From Isochrysis galbana (Eukaryota > Haptophyta > Isochrysidales > Isochrysidaceae): DNA of 64,000 nt. The stretch covers positions 2,058,388 to 2,122,387 of the forward strand of contig CM030935.1 of the NCBI GenBank assembly GCA_018136815.1. Reading direction: 5' to 3'. Shown here in pieces: positions 1 through 8,722 of this stretch; position 1 is the stretch's first letter; each line of letters opens with the position of its first letter. A program made the position numbers and the translations under genes. A model generated the notes under the pieces. It did not search any database. It was not told the origin of the DNA and saw only the letters and a list, made by a program, of their open reading frames with translations.

Positions 1-1056
1 TCCCGCCTGTGCGCAGCGTTACGCAGCAGGGGGTGGGCTGTGGGTGTGTGGGCGGCGGTTGGTGGCTGCGCGTCGGCAGGCTGGCGAGGGGGCGCTCGTC
101 TCACCGTATCTGCCGCCTCCTTCTTCTTGTCCTCTGCCATGGAGTGTGTGTGTGGTGTGCTGTGTGCGGAGTGGGGGAGAGCTGCTGCACGCGGCGCCGC
201 GCGGAGGGAGAGAGAGAAGAGACCAGGGAGCAGGGAGGAGAGAGGGAGGGGGGGGGAGAGAGAGTGAGAGAGGCAGTGCAGAGAGCTGTGAGTGCGTATG
301 TTGGGTAGAAGGTAAAACGAGAGGGAGAGAGAAAAGAGAGAGATGAGGCAGAGGCAAGAGAGTGCGCGAGAGAGGAGTGCGGTTCAAGTCGCAGCAGAGA
401 AGAAATCGCCGCGCGATGGGTTAGAGAGCGCGCGTGGGGAGGGCGGCGGGGCGGCGAGGGGTGGCGAGGAGGCAGGCGGCGCGCGGGCGCATCTTCCACG
501 TCGTCCCTCTTCCCCCCCCCTCCCCCCCCCCCCTCTCCCCCCTTCTCGCCTCCTCCCCTCTCCCCCCCCCTCTCCCCGCTCTCCCCGCCCTCTCCCCCCC
601 TCCGGTTCTTTCTCCTGCGGACCCCCCCCCCCCCCCCCCCCCCCCCCCTAGAGCAAGACCCACCCGCGGGGGGCGCGAGGGAGTCCCCCCCCTCCCTCCC
701 CCCTCCTCCCCCCCTCCCTTCCCCTCCCCCCCCTCCCCCTCCCCCCTCTCTCCCCCCTTCCCGAGTCGAGGGCCACTGCCGACGGCCCCGCCGACGGGAT
801 CCCTCCTCCCCTTACCCTGTCGCATCCAGAATATCAGTAGTTTTACTTCTTTACTCACAGCCTCTCAGGAGACATGTCTGGTTGGCTGTGGAGAGGCGGC
901 GGCGTGGGCTGTGCTCGATGCTCGATGGACAGAGGGGGCAGGACTGGATAGGCGGCACTCGAGACGGGCCTGCGGCATGTGTGAGTGAAGGTCACAGGAC
1001 GGCGAAGGGGGCGTGTGAGGAGCGCCAGGCAAGCCCCGGTCGGGGCACATCCAATG

Positions 1057-1098
1057 TTGTGAGTTGTGAGTTGTGAGTTGTGAGTTGTGAGTTGTGAG
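1057..1098. repeat. Tandem heptamer (GTGAGTT)n
   Basis: Five to six perfect copies of a 7-base unit, read directly from the sequence. Probably a simple satellite with no coding role. Confidence 0.9.
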
Positions 1099-1284
1099 GC
1101 TGTGGCGCTGTGCGCTGTGGCTGACCCGTGACCGGGGTCCGAGGTGGCTTGCCTTCATTCGGTGCCAGGGTGCCACTGGCACCGAATGCTGCCACTTGGA
1201 GGGGGCGAGGGGTGCCGCGTCTCCCCCCGCCCCCCCCCGCCCTCGCAACATTGTTGTTCGGGAGGCGTGTTCGTGGACGCGGCG

Positions 1285-1468
1285 GTCCACATGCACATGT
1301 CCACATGCACATGCCCACATGCCACATGCTCCATTTGCTAGTACTAGTATGTGCGTAGTCTGCGAGTCCACATCTCCACATGTCCACATGCGTAGTCCAC
1401 ATGTCCACATGCACATGCCACACGCTACTCTGTTACTCTTAACCCTAGTATGTGCGTAGTCTGCGAGG
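1285..1468. repeat. CACATG-rich array with a duplicated 25-base segment
   Basis: Repeated CACATG and TCCACATG words fill 1285-1420. The phrase CTAGTATGTGCGTAGTCTGC occurs at about 1343 and again at about 1444, so part of the array has been duplicated. No coding sense was found. Confidence 0.8.
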
Positions 1469-1653
1469 CGGACGGTCGTTGCGTGCATAGTACATACAGC
1501 ATACAGCTACTCCTAGCTACATTGAGAGCCTCCAGGGGCCCCGGGGCCCTTGGGGACACATGAAGTACAAATGGGACCCCCGCGAGCGCGATTCCTTCCC
1601 TTTCTTCTTCACACCTCGTCACGTGGCACGTCCACTCTCTCTCGAGCCCCTCG

Positions 1654-3753
1654 ATGGCGTCGCCGTCCGCAGACTGCGCGGCCACCGCCGGCTCCGAGAG
1701 CGAGAATGAGGAGGAGAAGATGGACTTCGAGGATTGGGGGGAGGACGAGCCAGCGCCCACCAAGTGCCTCTTCACCGACCGCGTCTTCGACTCGGTCCAC
1801 GAGTGCCTCGCACACTCAGCGGAGAGTTTTGGCTTGGACTTGATGCAGGCATGCTGCCGCCGCATGCTCTCAAGGCGCGCTGCGAGACGCGATCCGATGC
1901 GCTCACGCCAGCTGCTCACATTGGGCGACGTTCCTCGACCACAATCCTTGTCTGCTGCGCACAGGTCATCCGCAAGCTTGCTCTGGACACGTATGGCTGC
2001 ATTGCGCTGGTGAATTTCATCCGTGCGTCCATGGCGGCCCCTGGGTCTGATGCCGCAGCCGTGGCAAAGGCCGTCAATGACTGCGACACATCCCTTCGCC
2101 AAGCTTTTCCCTGGCGAGATGACAAGTACATGCAGCCGGTCCTGGAAGACGATCCACTGCTGTACAGTCTCGCTGCAGGAGTCGAAGACGATGATGACGA
2201 CCAGGACCCCGCGGAAGTTGGGCGGTTGATAAGTGCAAAATCAGGGTCGGAAGACAGTGGATCTGAGCAAATGAATGCGATGATGGCTGAGATGCGTGCC
2301 ATGCAAGCCCAGATGGCTGGAATCCTTGGCGACTTTGTGGGCGGGGATGAAACCAACGCTCCACTAGGACGAGGCGAGCGTGAAAGCACCGGAGTGGAAG
2401 CAGCGGCAAAAACCCCAACTTCCGGCCTAGCTCTACTCGGATCCCCGGTTGGGCCCTCCGGAAAACGGGTCGACGCGGCGGATGATTCATCGTACTTTGC
2501 CTCGTACGGCCGCCTTGGCATACACGAAGAGATGCTTGCTGACCACGTGAGTCCCATTCCGCGCAACCCTATGATCCCGCAAGCCGCTCGGCATGGACGC
2601 ACACAACTACCCTCAATCCCCCTACTCTTTCTGTGCGGCCCCACAAGTGCGAACCCTCCTTCTTTGAGAATGTCTTCGCGAATTGGCTCTATCAGGTTCG
2701 TACCGATGGTTATCGTCAGGCGATCGAGGGCAACGGGGCCATCCTTCGCGACAAAGTGGTCATGGATGTTGGATGCGGTTCTGGGATCTTGTCGATGTTT
2801 GCGGCTCGTGCTGGTGCTCGACGGGTGTTGGGCATCGACGCTTCGGACATCATAGATGCGGCAAACGCAGTCGTTGAGCTGAACCAGCTGTCCCATGTTG
2901 TGGAATTGCACCACTCGACTTTGGAGACGTTTGTGCTGCCTGACCCATTGCAGAAGGTGAATCAAGATCACCGTTCCCTGCACAACAGGATTCGGAGGAA
3001 CCTTGTTCACACTGTTCGCCGATGGGTCCCTCGGCAAATGGGTACTCGGCCTACTCGACTGTCACGCCTCATTTCCAGCTGTTTTTCGTCTCATACTCCA
3101 TGCCTTCTTGTTAGCAGGTTGACATTCTCGTGTCGGAATGGATGGGCTACGCTTTGTTGTACGAGTCGATGTTGCCGACGCTCATCACAGCTCGCGACCG
3201 CTTCTTGGCTCCAGGCGGCGCCATCCTGCCCTCGGCAACGTCGCTCCTACTAGCCGGCTCATCCCATGATCGCCTTGCCTTTTTTAACGACGTGTACGGC
3301 TTCAACTATGCCCCTTTCATTGAGCCCAATCGCGCTGAGGCATCCGTCGAAGTTGTTCCCGAAGAAACGCTTCTGACAGCTTCCGAAGTGTTCCGCACTT
3401 TCAACATGCTCACTGTGACTAACGACGATCTTGATTTCAGTTCGCCCTTTTCGCTCATGGCAGTCAAGGCGGGCTCGCTCCGCTCATTCGTCATTCACTT
3501 CGATACGCATTTTGATTTGACCCCGCGCGGCGGCAAGTCTACGCTTTTCCGCACCGCGCCCGAGGACACTCCCACGCATTGGAAGCAAACGGTGTTGTAT
3601 TTGCGCCGACCGCGAGAGCTGTCACAAGGTTCCGTTGTGAGTGGGATCATCGCGTTCTCGCGCAATAATACGTACGAACGGGGATACGATTTTGCGCTTA
3701 CCATCCAAGTTGATGGCGGGCCCAAGGACACCCAGCTCTTCCGTATGACGTGA
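1654..3753 (+). CDS. PRMT3: Protein arginine N-methyltransferase, PRMT3 type
   Basis: Type I arginine methyltransferase that uses S-adenosylmethionine; PRMT3 relatives are cytosolic and modify ribosomal protein uS5. Four exons join in frame: 1654-1848, 1965-2546, 2696-2956 and 3118-3753, giving about 557 residues (human PRMT3 is about 530). The N-terminus has an acidic stretch followed by the PRMT3 zinc-finger region; its second metal-binding Cys appears replaced (KCLFTDRVF, where CxxC is expected). After a long linker come the SAM motif (VMDVGCGSGILSMF), the double-E loop (SEWMGYALLYESM) and the THW loop (THWKQTV), all intact. Intron 1 (1849-1964) starts with GC, not GT. The first ATG in frame with the zinc finger was taken as the start. 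Family call is secure; the exon 1 junction is inferred. Confidence 0.9.
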
Positions 3754-4243
3754 GGGGCTGACGAATTTGACAAGTCATTACGCGATGCCGCTAGGCAAGA
3801 CACCAAGGAGGCGTCCGTGGTCCGTGGTCTTTTCGGGCCCGGTTGTGAAACCTATTGTCAGGTGTCACGTCCACGGGGCCTGACACAACTGACATCCGTG
3901 ACGTCGGACCTGACGTTAGGGTAAAACACTAATAGTTAACTAAAATAGTCATTACAATACTATCATTGAATAGTAGGCTTACTAAGTAAAAAATCTGAAG
4001 ATTCTGGGCTAACACCTACTACGTTCCAGGTCACGCTACCTCGCTATCGACATCGCCCTTACTTCCCTTTCCTCCTCTCCTCTTTCCCTTCCCCCCTTCA
4101 TTCCTTTTTCTTCGGTTTCCGGGGTCCGGCGTCCGGCCCAGGTGCACTGTGCACTACCATGGGCCTGGTTCAGAGTGTGGGGTCTGGCCAGGCCTTCTGG
4201 GTATTCGGTTGTGCTTGCCTAAATGTGTCCCGGCTTCGTGTCC
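3754..4243. other. Intergenic, PRMT3 3' side
   Basis: AT-richer sequence around 3920-4010, then T/C-rich sequence to about 4110. Nothing coding was recognised. The short hairpin-like repetition GTCACG/GACGTC near 3860-3915 is probably 3' UTR or spacer. Confidence 0.5.
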
Positions 4244-4259
4244 TGGTTTCGGATAGCGG

Positions 4260-5036
4260 CAACTAAGTTTATACCTGGTTCGCCCATGGGGGGGCACGAG
4301 CCCCCCTCTCTCTCCACTCTCCACTCCTCCCTTGCCGTGGGGGAGGAACCACCCATCCTCCTGGCATGCCTGATGGCTTGCTAGGAGGCCACTGCCCTGC
4401 TGACCCACTCTCCCACTGACAGGCACGCCTGGTTCGCTCGTCCTGGCCCCTCGTGGCCAGCCCATCGCTCCAACCCCCCCTCCCCCCCCTTGGTTGACAG
4501 GCAGACAGGTGCAGATTGGGGGCCCCAGAGGCTCAGGAGCGCCAGCGAGGGAGAGGCAGGGGAGGCCAGGGCCCAGCCCCAGCCTCCTCTGCCCCCAGAG
4601 CTGGCCTCCAGGAGCCTCCAGGGGTCGCCAGGGGCAGCTGCAGCAGGCGCCTGCCGCAGGCGCGCCATCGCGCGTGCCGCAGGAGAGGGGAGAGAGAGCG
4701 CGGAGAAGGGGGTGGGCGGAGCGAGAGCTCCGCTCACCGAAAAATAGGTAAGTCCCGCACCTGTTTATACAGGATACGTCGGGGCTGAGGCCGCCGCCCA
4801 CTCGGAGACACAGGAGGAAGGGGGGGAATGATCACCGGGGGGAGGCGCGGGCCACCGGACCATATCTAAGCCCTTCACCCCTATCCCCCTAGTAGTCTAG
4901 TAGTGCACGGGGGGAGTCGCCTTATGGCGGGGGGAGAAGGGCCGGGGGAGTGAGGGTGTAGAAAGTGTTTTCCTACGTGAGTAGAAAGTAAAGGGTCCAC
5001 GGCCGCGTGTGTGGTGAGACTATTAAAAGGTTTAAT
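4260..5036 (+). mobile_element. Family A repeat, copy A1, with 16-bp target duplication
   Basis: The sequence TGGTTTCGGATAGCGG occurs at 4244-4259 and again at 5037-5052, exactly bracketing this 777-bp segment. Such a long direct repeat is what target-primed insertion of a SINE- or LINE-like element leaves. The head reads AACTAAGTTTATACCTGG, then a C/G hairpin around CCATGG. The same head and body recur at 29694-30240, 37190-37700 (inverted) and, more diverged, 8040-8240 (inverted). The 3' end is A/T-rich (TATTAAAAGGTTTAA). No long reading frame belongs to it. Confidence 0.7.
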
Positions 5037-5082
5037 TGGTTTCGGATAGCGGGGTTATGCTTGGGTCAGGTATCAAGCAAGA

Positions 5083-5229
5083 GTCAAGAGCGTACCGGTT
5101 GAGGAAGGACAAGACATGCAGACCACACTCCACAAGCTCATCCTCAAGATGCGCGCCAAGTACGGCGACCTCGAAGTGGAAGGTCGCCCCATCAAGAGCT
5201 TAAGCCTCTGCATAGATCACAACCCATGA
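5083..5229 (+). other. Possible orphan exon fragment
   Basis: A short frame just after the target duplication encodes natural-looking sequence (MQTTLHKLILKMRAKYGD, then LEVEGRPIKSL) with an upstream open stretch. It has no recognisable partner exons and no family was recognised. It may be a leftover of a gene interrupted by the neighbouring insertion. Confidence 0.25.
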
Positions 5230-5584
5230 GTGTGTGTACGTGTGGCCTTGCGACAGAGAGAATTTTGGAACATAAAAGGGATGGGCATGTGGATGTGTAT
5301 TTCGAATGAATTCTAACATTGATGGCGTTCAGGCCCCCACGTTCCAAGCTCGGGACGAGAAGGTGGGGGGGAAAGCGAATGGGGACCATCGATGGACACA
5401 ACAGAGGGGCAAACGGGGGACGATCGACGGAACGGGAGGTAGGGCCGGGGGAGTAGGGGGCTGTAGAACGCTTGCGTCGTGAAAGTATTGGGTAGTGGGT
5501 CCAGAGCCGCGGATGCAGTAAGAATATTACAAAGTTTTACCTGTAGCTCCAGAGGCTCTCCGAGGGGAGCAGGTCCCTCCCGGC

Positions 5585-5655
5585 CACGCCCGCCACCCGC
5601 CGCCCCCAAAAATATTAGAGGGGGGCAATCCTTGCGCCTACCACCTTAAGGGGGA
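5585..5655 (+). repeat. Short dispersed repeat, copy 1 of 2
   Basis: CACCCGCCGC then AAAAATAT, a G run, GGCAATCC and CCACCTT recur in the same order at 38808-38868. Identity is high but not complete. Function unknown. Confidence 0.6.
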
Positions 5656-5939
5656 AGCAACATCATTTTGATCAGCAAAATTTGTGATGGTCGAAGGCAA
5701 TGGTGAACATCACTGCTGTTGGGGACGGATACGACGCGCTGCCCACCTGGAGAATGCCCACCTACAGCAGCAGAAGAGCTGTTGTTCCACCGAGCGATCT
5801 TGACTTTGACTCACAACTCACAATGCAACAACCTCTCACAACCATCGTTCTTTGTGCGCAAGCACGCTCAGGTGAAGCAGCATCAGTGAAGACACTCGCA
5901 TACCGGGCAACATTTCCGGGTGACCCTGGAAGTCTAGCT

Positions 5940-6326
5940 TCACAATGAATGAGCAAGAAGGGCGGCAGCGGTGGCGCTGGCTAGAAGCTGCAAGTCTGCG
6001 CGCCGCGCGATGTCACTGACTTGGTCCTCTTGAGGCTGTTGGTTGGTTGATGGTGGAGGCATCGGGTTCACACCCCCGCGCTGCCCGTTGCCTCTCCCAG
6101 TGTCACGCAGCTTCGCCTCTCGGGCATTCAATGCCTGCTCCCGCTGATTAAGTGCTGTTGTCCTCCGAGCAAGTTCTGATTGTTGCTGCATAAGGCTGCG
6201 CTCGGCTTTACGAAGCTCATCCAATCTCTTCTGCAGCTGGCCCGAGAACACATCGATCAGCGAAGCAAGGTCGGCTGATGCTGAGCGGATTTTCTCCCCG
6301 GTTTGCAAGACCTCGGCATCGGCCAT
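5940..6326 (-). CDS. Small coiled-coil protein, function unknown
   Basis: A single-exon frame of 128 residues starting at the ATG at 6326 (MADAEVLQTGEKIRSASADL). Residues about 15-75 form a charged, heptad-like helix rich in Glu, Arg, Gln and Leu (LQKRLDELRKAERSLMQQQ, ALNQREQALNAREAKL). A Gly/Pro/Asn-rich linker follows and then a hydrophobic, Ala/Leu-rich C-terminus. No enzyme motif is present and no family was recognised. Overall shape would suit a small structural or complex subunit of the BLOC or cytoskeletal-adaptor kind, but that is only a guess. A dispersed repeat (6445-6582) lies about 120 bases upstream, in the position of the 5' UTR or promoter. Confidence 0.55.
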   Translation of the reverse strand: MADAEVLQTGEKIRSASADLASLIDVFSGQLQKRLDELRKAERSLMQQQSELARRTTALNQREQALNAREAKLRDTGRGNGQRGGVNPMPPPSTNQQPQEDQVSDIARRADLQLLASATAAALLAHSL

Positions 6327-6444
6327 GGCTTTTTTTGCCGACAAGACCTCTGTGGCTTCTACGGGCTGCCGCGCTGGAGGCAAGCTAGGGTAGGTGGGCG
6401 GCGGGGGGAAGAGGAGCTGCGTCAGAATTTTTTTCTTGTTGTGT

Positions 6445-6582
6445 GAGTATAACCTTAGTGCTGTGGGTTTGTAACCCTCAACGGTCGACGGCAACGGAGC
6501 AACGGAGAAGCCCCTCCCCCGCGATGGGGGTGTGCGCGGTTGATGCATGGCTCGTCCGGTGTCTGTGGCTAGGGATGCTAGC
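6445..6582 (-). repeat. Family B repeat, copy 1 of 3
   Basis: A roughly 110-140 base block whose core (CCCCTCCCCCGCGATGGGGG, then GCATGGCTCGTCCGGTGT and GTGGCTAGG) recurs at 32862-32972 and 47105-47215. Two of the three copies sit about 120 bases upstream of a minus-strand start codon in the same orientation, so it may carry promoter or 5' UTR signals, or be a short mobile element that inserts there. Confidence 0.75.
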
Positions 6583-7411
6583 CAACAAGATGCTCTACAA
6601 GACGCTCAAGATGCTCAACGTGGTACGTGGTACCCCCGCCCCGCGCACCGCCGAGCCCCGAGCCCGGATGGGACAACAGGTACGATGTCAACAGGGTTCG
6701 GGGCCCTCTTCCTATTAAGAGGACGTGTGAACAGGTCGCAATAGGTCCATAACAGGTCAAAATAAAACTCATGATACTAATATTATAGATTTATCAGTAT
6801 GATTATAATATGTAATAGTAGTATGAATATAATTGGCTTCTGACTTGCTGCTGACTTGTGAGCTTAGATAGAGCTTAGAGCTTAGTTACTCTTCCGGCTC
6901 AGGTTCTTCTACAACCATACTAGAGGTAGCAGTAGTGGTACTGGGCTCGCCATCACTGAATGTGCTCTCCGACATCCCGAGCGCGCGGGCGAGCGAGGGG
7001 GGTTCGTACCCAAATTGCCAATTCCGCCCGCCACTTTCTATGAATAAAGCTCCCGCGCTCCCGCCGCGCCTAAATCCTAAATTTTAATTAATCTATACGA
7101 AGCGTTCAGCATGTCTCAAATTTATTTTCGTTCGTACACCTCTCTGTTACCTATTAGTAATACCTATTATCATGTAACAGGTCTGATAGGCCTTTTGACA
7201 TCTTAATAACCTATCTATTAGAAGCCTATCTATTGACCCATCCGGGCCGCCGAGAGCCGAGAGACGAGAGACCACTTCACAATCTCTATCTCTAAGGTCG
7301 CGTTCAGTCGTTCCGTCGTGCCGTCGAATGTGGGTCAGACTCGGTTGAGCCATCAAATGTCCATGGTTAATAATGGTTAATTTATAATAGTAGTAGTTTC
7401 AATTTATAATA
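6583..7411. other. AT-rich intergenic region
   Basis: Markedly AT-rich from about 6770 to 7150, with no frame of interest. It contains the 20-mer TTGAGCCATCAAATGTCCAT at 7345-7364, which recurs at 52326-52345. Probably spacer with repeat remnants. Confidence 0.5.
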
Positions 7412-8027
7412 CTACCTCCGTTCCAAAACTGAGATGCCTCGCACGCTTTGGGTTGAATGGAAGGGCCACAAACTTCAACTAGGGGCTCCATCAAAGGTAT
7501 GGTGTTGGGGAGGGTACATTGGGGCTTAACATAAGAGCTCTGGGAAGGCTATTAGTATGCGGCTACGCCTAGAGCCAATGCGACAAGCATACGCACTCTA
7601 TTCACTGTCAGAACGAACGCTCCGTGCGGCAAGCGGCAAATCATACACTCATTCCCACCATCTACCTCCACAATCCACAATCTTTGCCAACACCCAGCGC
7701 TTGGTGTCAAACAAATGCCTGCGCCAAGGTGATGTTATAAGCGTGTTCATGGAGCACTCTCTCGAACCAACTCCTTTGCCTCCTCAGGGCCGGAGGGCCA
7801 AAGCGCGGCAGCCAGCCACCCGCGCCGGTTCGCGCCGCGCGCAACTTTTCGCACCTTTATGAAATGAAAACTCATCCTTTCTTTTGTTTTCGTCATTCTG
7901 TCTTCTCTTCCATCGCATCTGGCATACGCCCCAATGTACCCGCAATATGTCTCGATCATTCGAATTTCATTTTGTAACCCCCTCTAAGAGACATTTCCCT
8001 GGATCCTGAGTTTTGGAACGGAGGTAG
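7412..8027. mobile_element. Stowaway-like MITE (Tc1/mariner type)
   Basis: Terminal inverted repeats of 22 bp match at 21 positions: CTACCTCCGTTCCAAAACT opens the left end (7412-7433) and its reverse complement closes the right end (8006-8027). Both ends abut a TA dinucleotide (7410-7411 and 8028-8029), the target duplication of Tc1/mariner elements. The termini closely resemble the CTCCCTCCGTTC ends of plant Stowaway MITEs. The 616-bp body has no transposase; the only frame (7557-7862, +) shows no DDE signature, so the element is non-autonomous. Confidence 0.88.
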
Positions 8028-8039
8028 TAGTTGTAGTTG

Positions 8040-8240
8040 GCTTGTCATTGTCATAGACATAGAATAAATTTATATAGCTCCCCTGGGTGTCCAAGGATTC
8101 CGCAGGGTCCCCCCCTACCTGCCGCCTCCCCATAGTGAGTGACCGGGCTATCACGGCAGGGGAGGAGTAAAGAGAGGGGGAGGATCGTGCCCCCCCATGT
8201 ATGTGCATGTGTGAACCAAGTATAAACTGAGTTCGGGTAT
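8040..8240 (-). mobile_element. Family A repeat, diverged copy A2
   Basis: On the minus strand the segment reads ACTCAGTTTATACTTGGTTC, then a G run and GCACGA, then CTCCTCCCC and GCCGTG, the same order of words as the heads at 4261 and 29694. It is shorter and more diverged than copies A1 and A4 and lies immediately beside the Stowaway-like element. Confidence 0.6.
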
Positions 8241-8245
8241 AGATA

Positions 8246-8722
8246 GATGAAGGGGGGGGGATGGATGGAGGTGAAAATGGGGCATGGGCGATGTCGTTTT
8301 CGCCCAGCGTGGGGAGGTAGCTTAGTAGCATTAGCCGACTATTTCAAGAAGTTTTAACGATAGTTGAGAATATTATACTACTTCACCGTTTAGTAGTAGT
8401 AGTGTTATTTTACTCATTGTCCTCATACCGTCCTTTGACTTTTGATGGGGCTCCCGGTTGCATAGGCAAAATAATTGCGCTACGGGTCACAAACAAACTG
8501 CCATCAAGGCAAGTACCATGTACCATCAATCAAGGAAACAATGAAGTCATCGAACGCGTACTCGGCGTCCGGCATGTAAAAAAACAGCTCTAGAACGGCC
8601 TTTCGATTAACCCCTGACCTACACTCCCACTCCTAAATGCAAGAGTCATTCGTAAAGCTCATGATCACGAGGAATCTTGACCTTGTCGAACAAATCCGAG
8701 CGAACACGTATCATCGTCGCTG
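8246..8722. other. Intergenic, VPS13 3' flank
   Basis: Contains the short frame 8402-8593 with no recognisable product. It presumably includes the 3' UTR and polyadenylation region of the VPS13 gene. Nothing else seen. Confidence 0.4.

Larger units (their letters stand above)
1..1653. other. Upstream region without a supported gene
   Basis: No convincing gene lies here. The stretch is GA-rich up to about 360 and poly-C/CT-rich from about 500 to 770, including an almost pure C run near 624-648. All open frames in it are low-complexity and run on both strands at once, which is what base composition alone produces. A heptamer array sits at 1057-1098 and a CACATG-rich array at 1285-1430. The last 100 bases before 1654 should hold the promoter and 5' UTR of the PRMT3 gene. 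Confidence 0.6.

Noticed and set aside
9-988. Several overlapping frames of 75-184 codons on both strands
   Set aside because: They are low-complexity Pro, Arg, Ser or Gly runs produced by GA- and C-rich tracts, open in many registers at once, with no domain.
1285-1430. CACATG array considered as a telomere-like or CRISPR-like repeat
   Set aside because: Units are irregular, there are no spacers of even length and the host is eukaryotic; it is a simple repeat.
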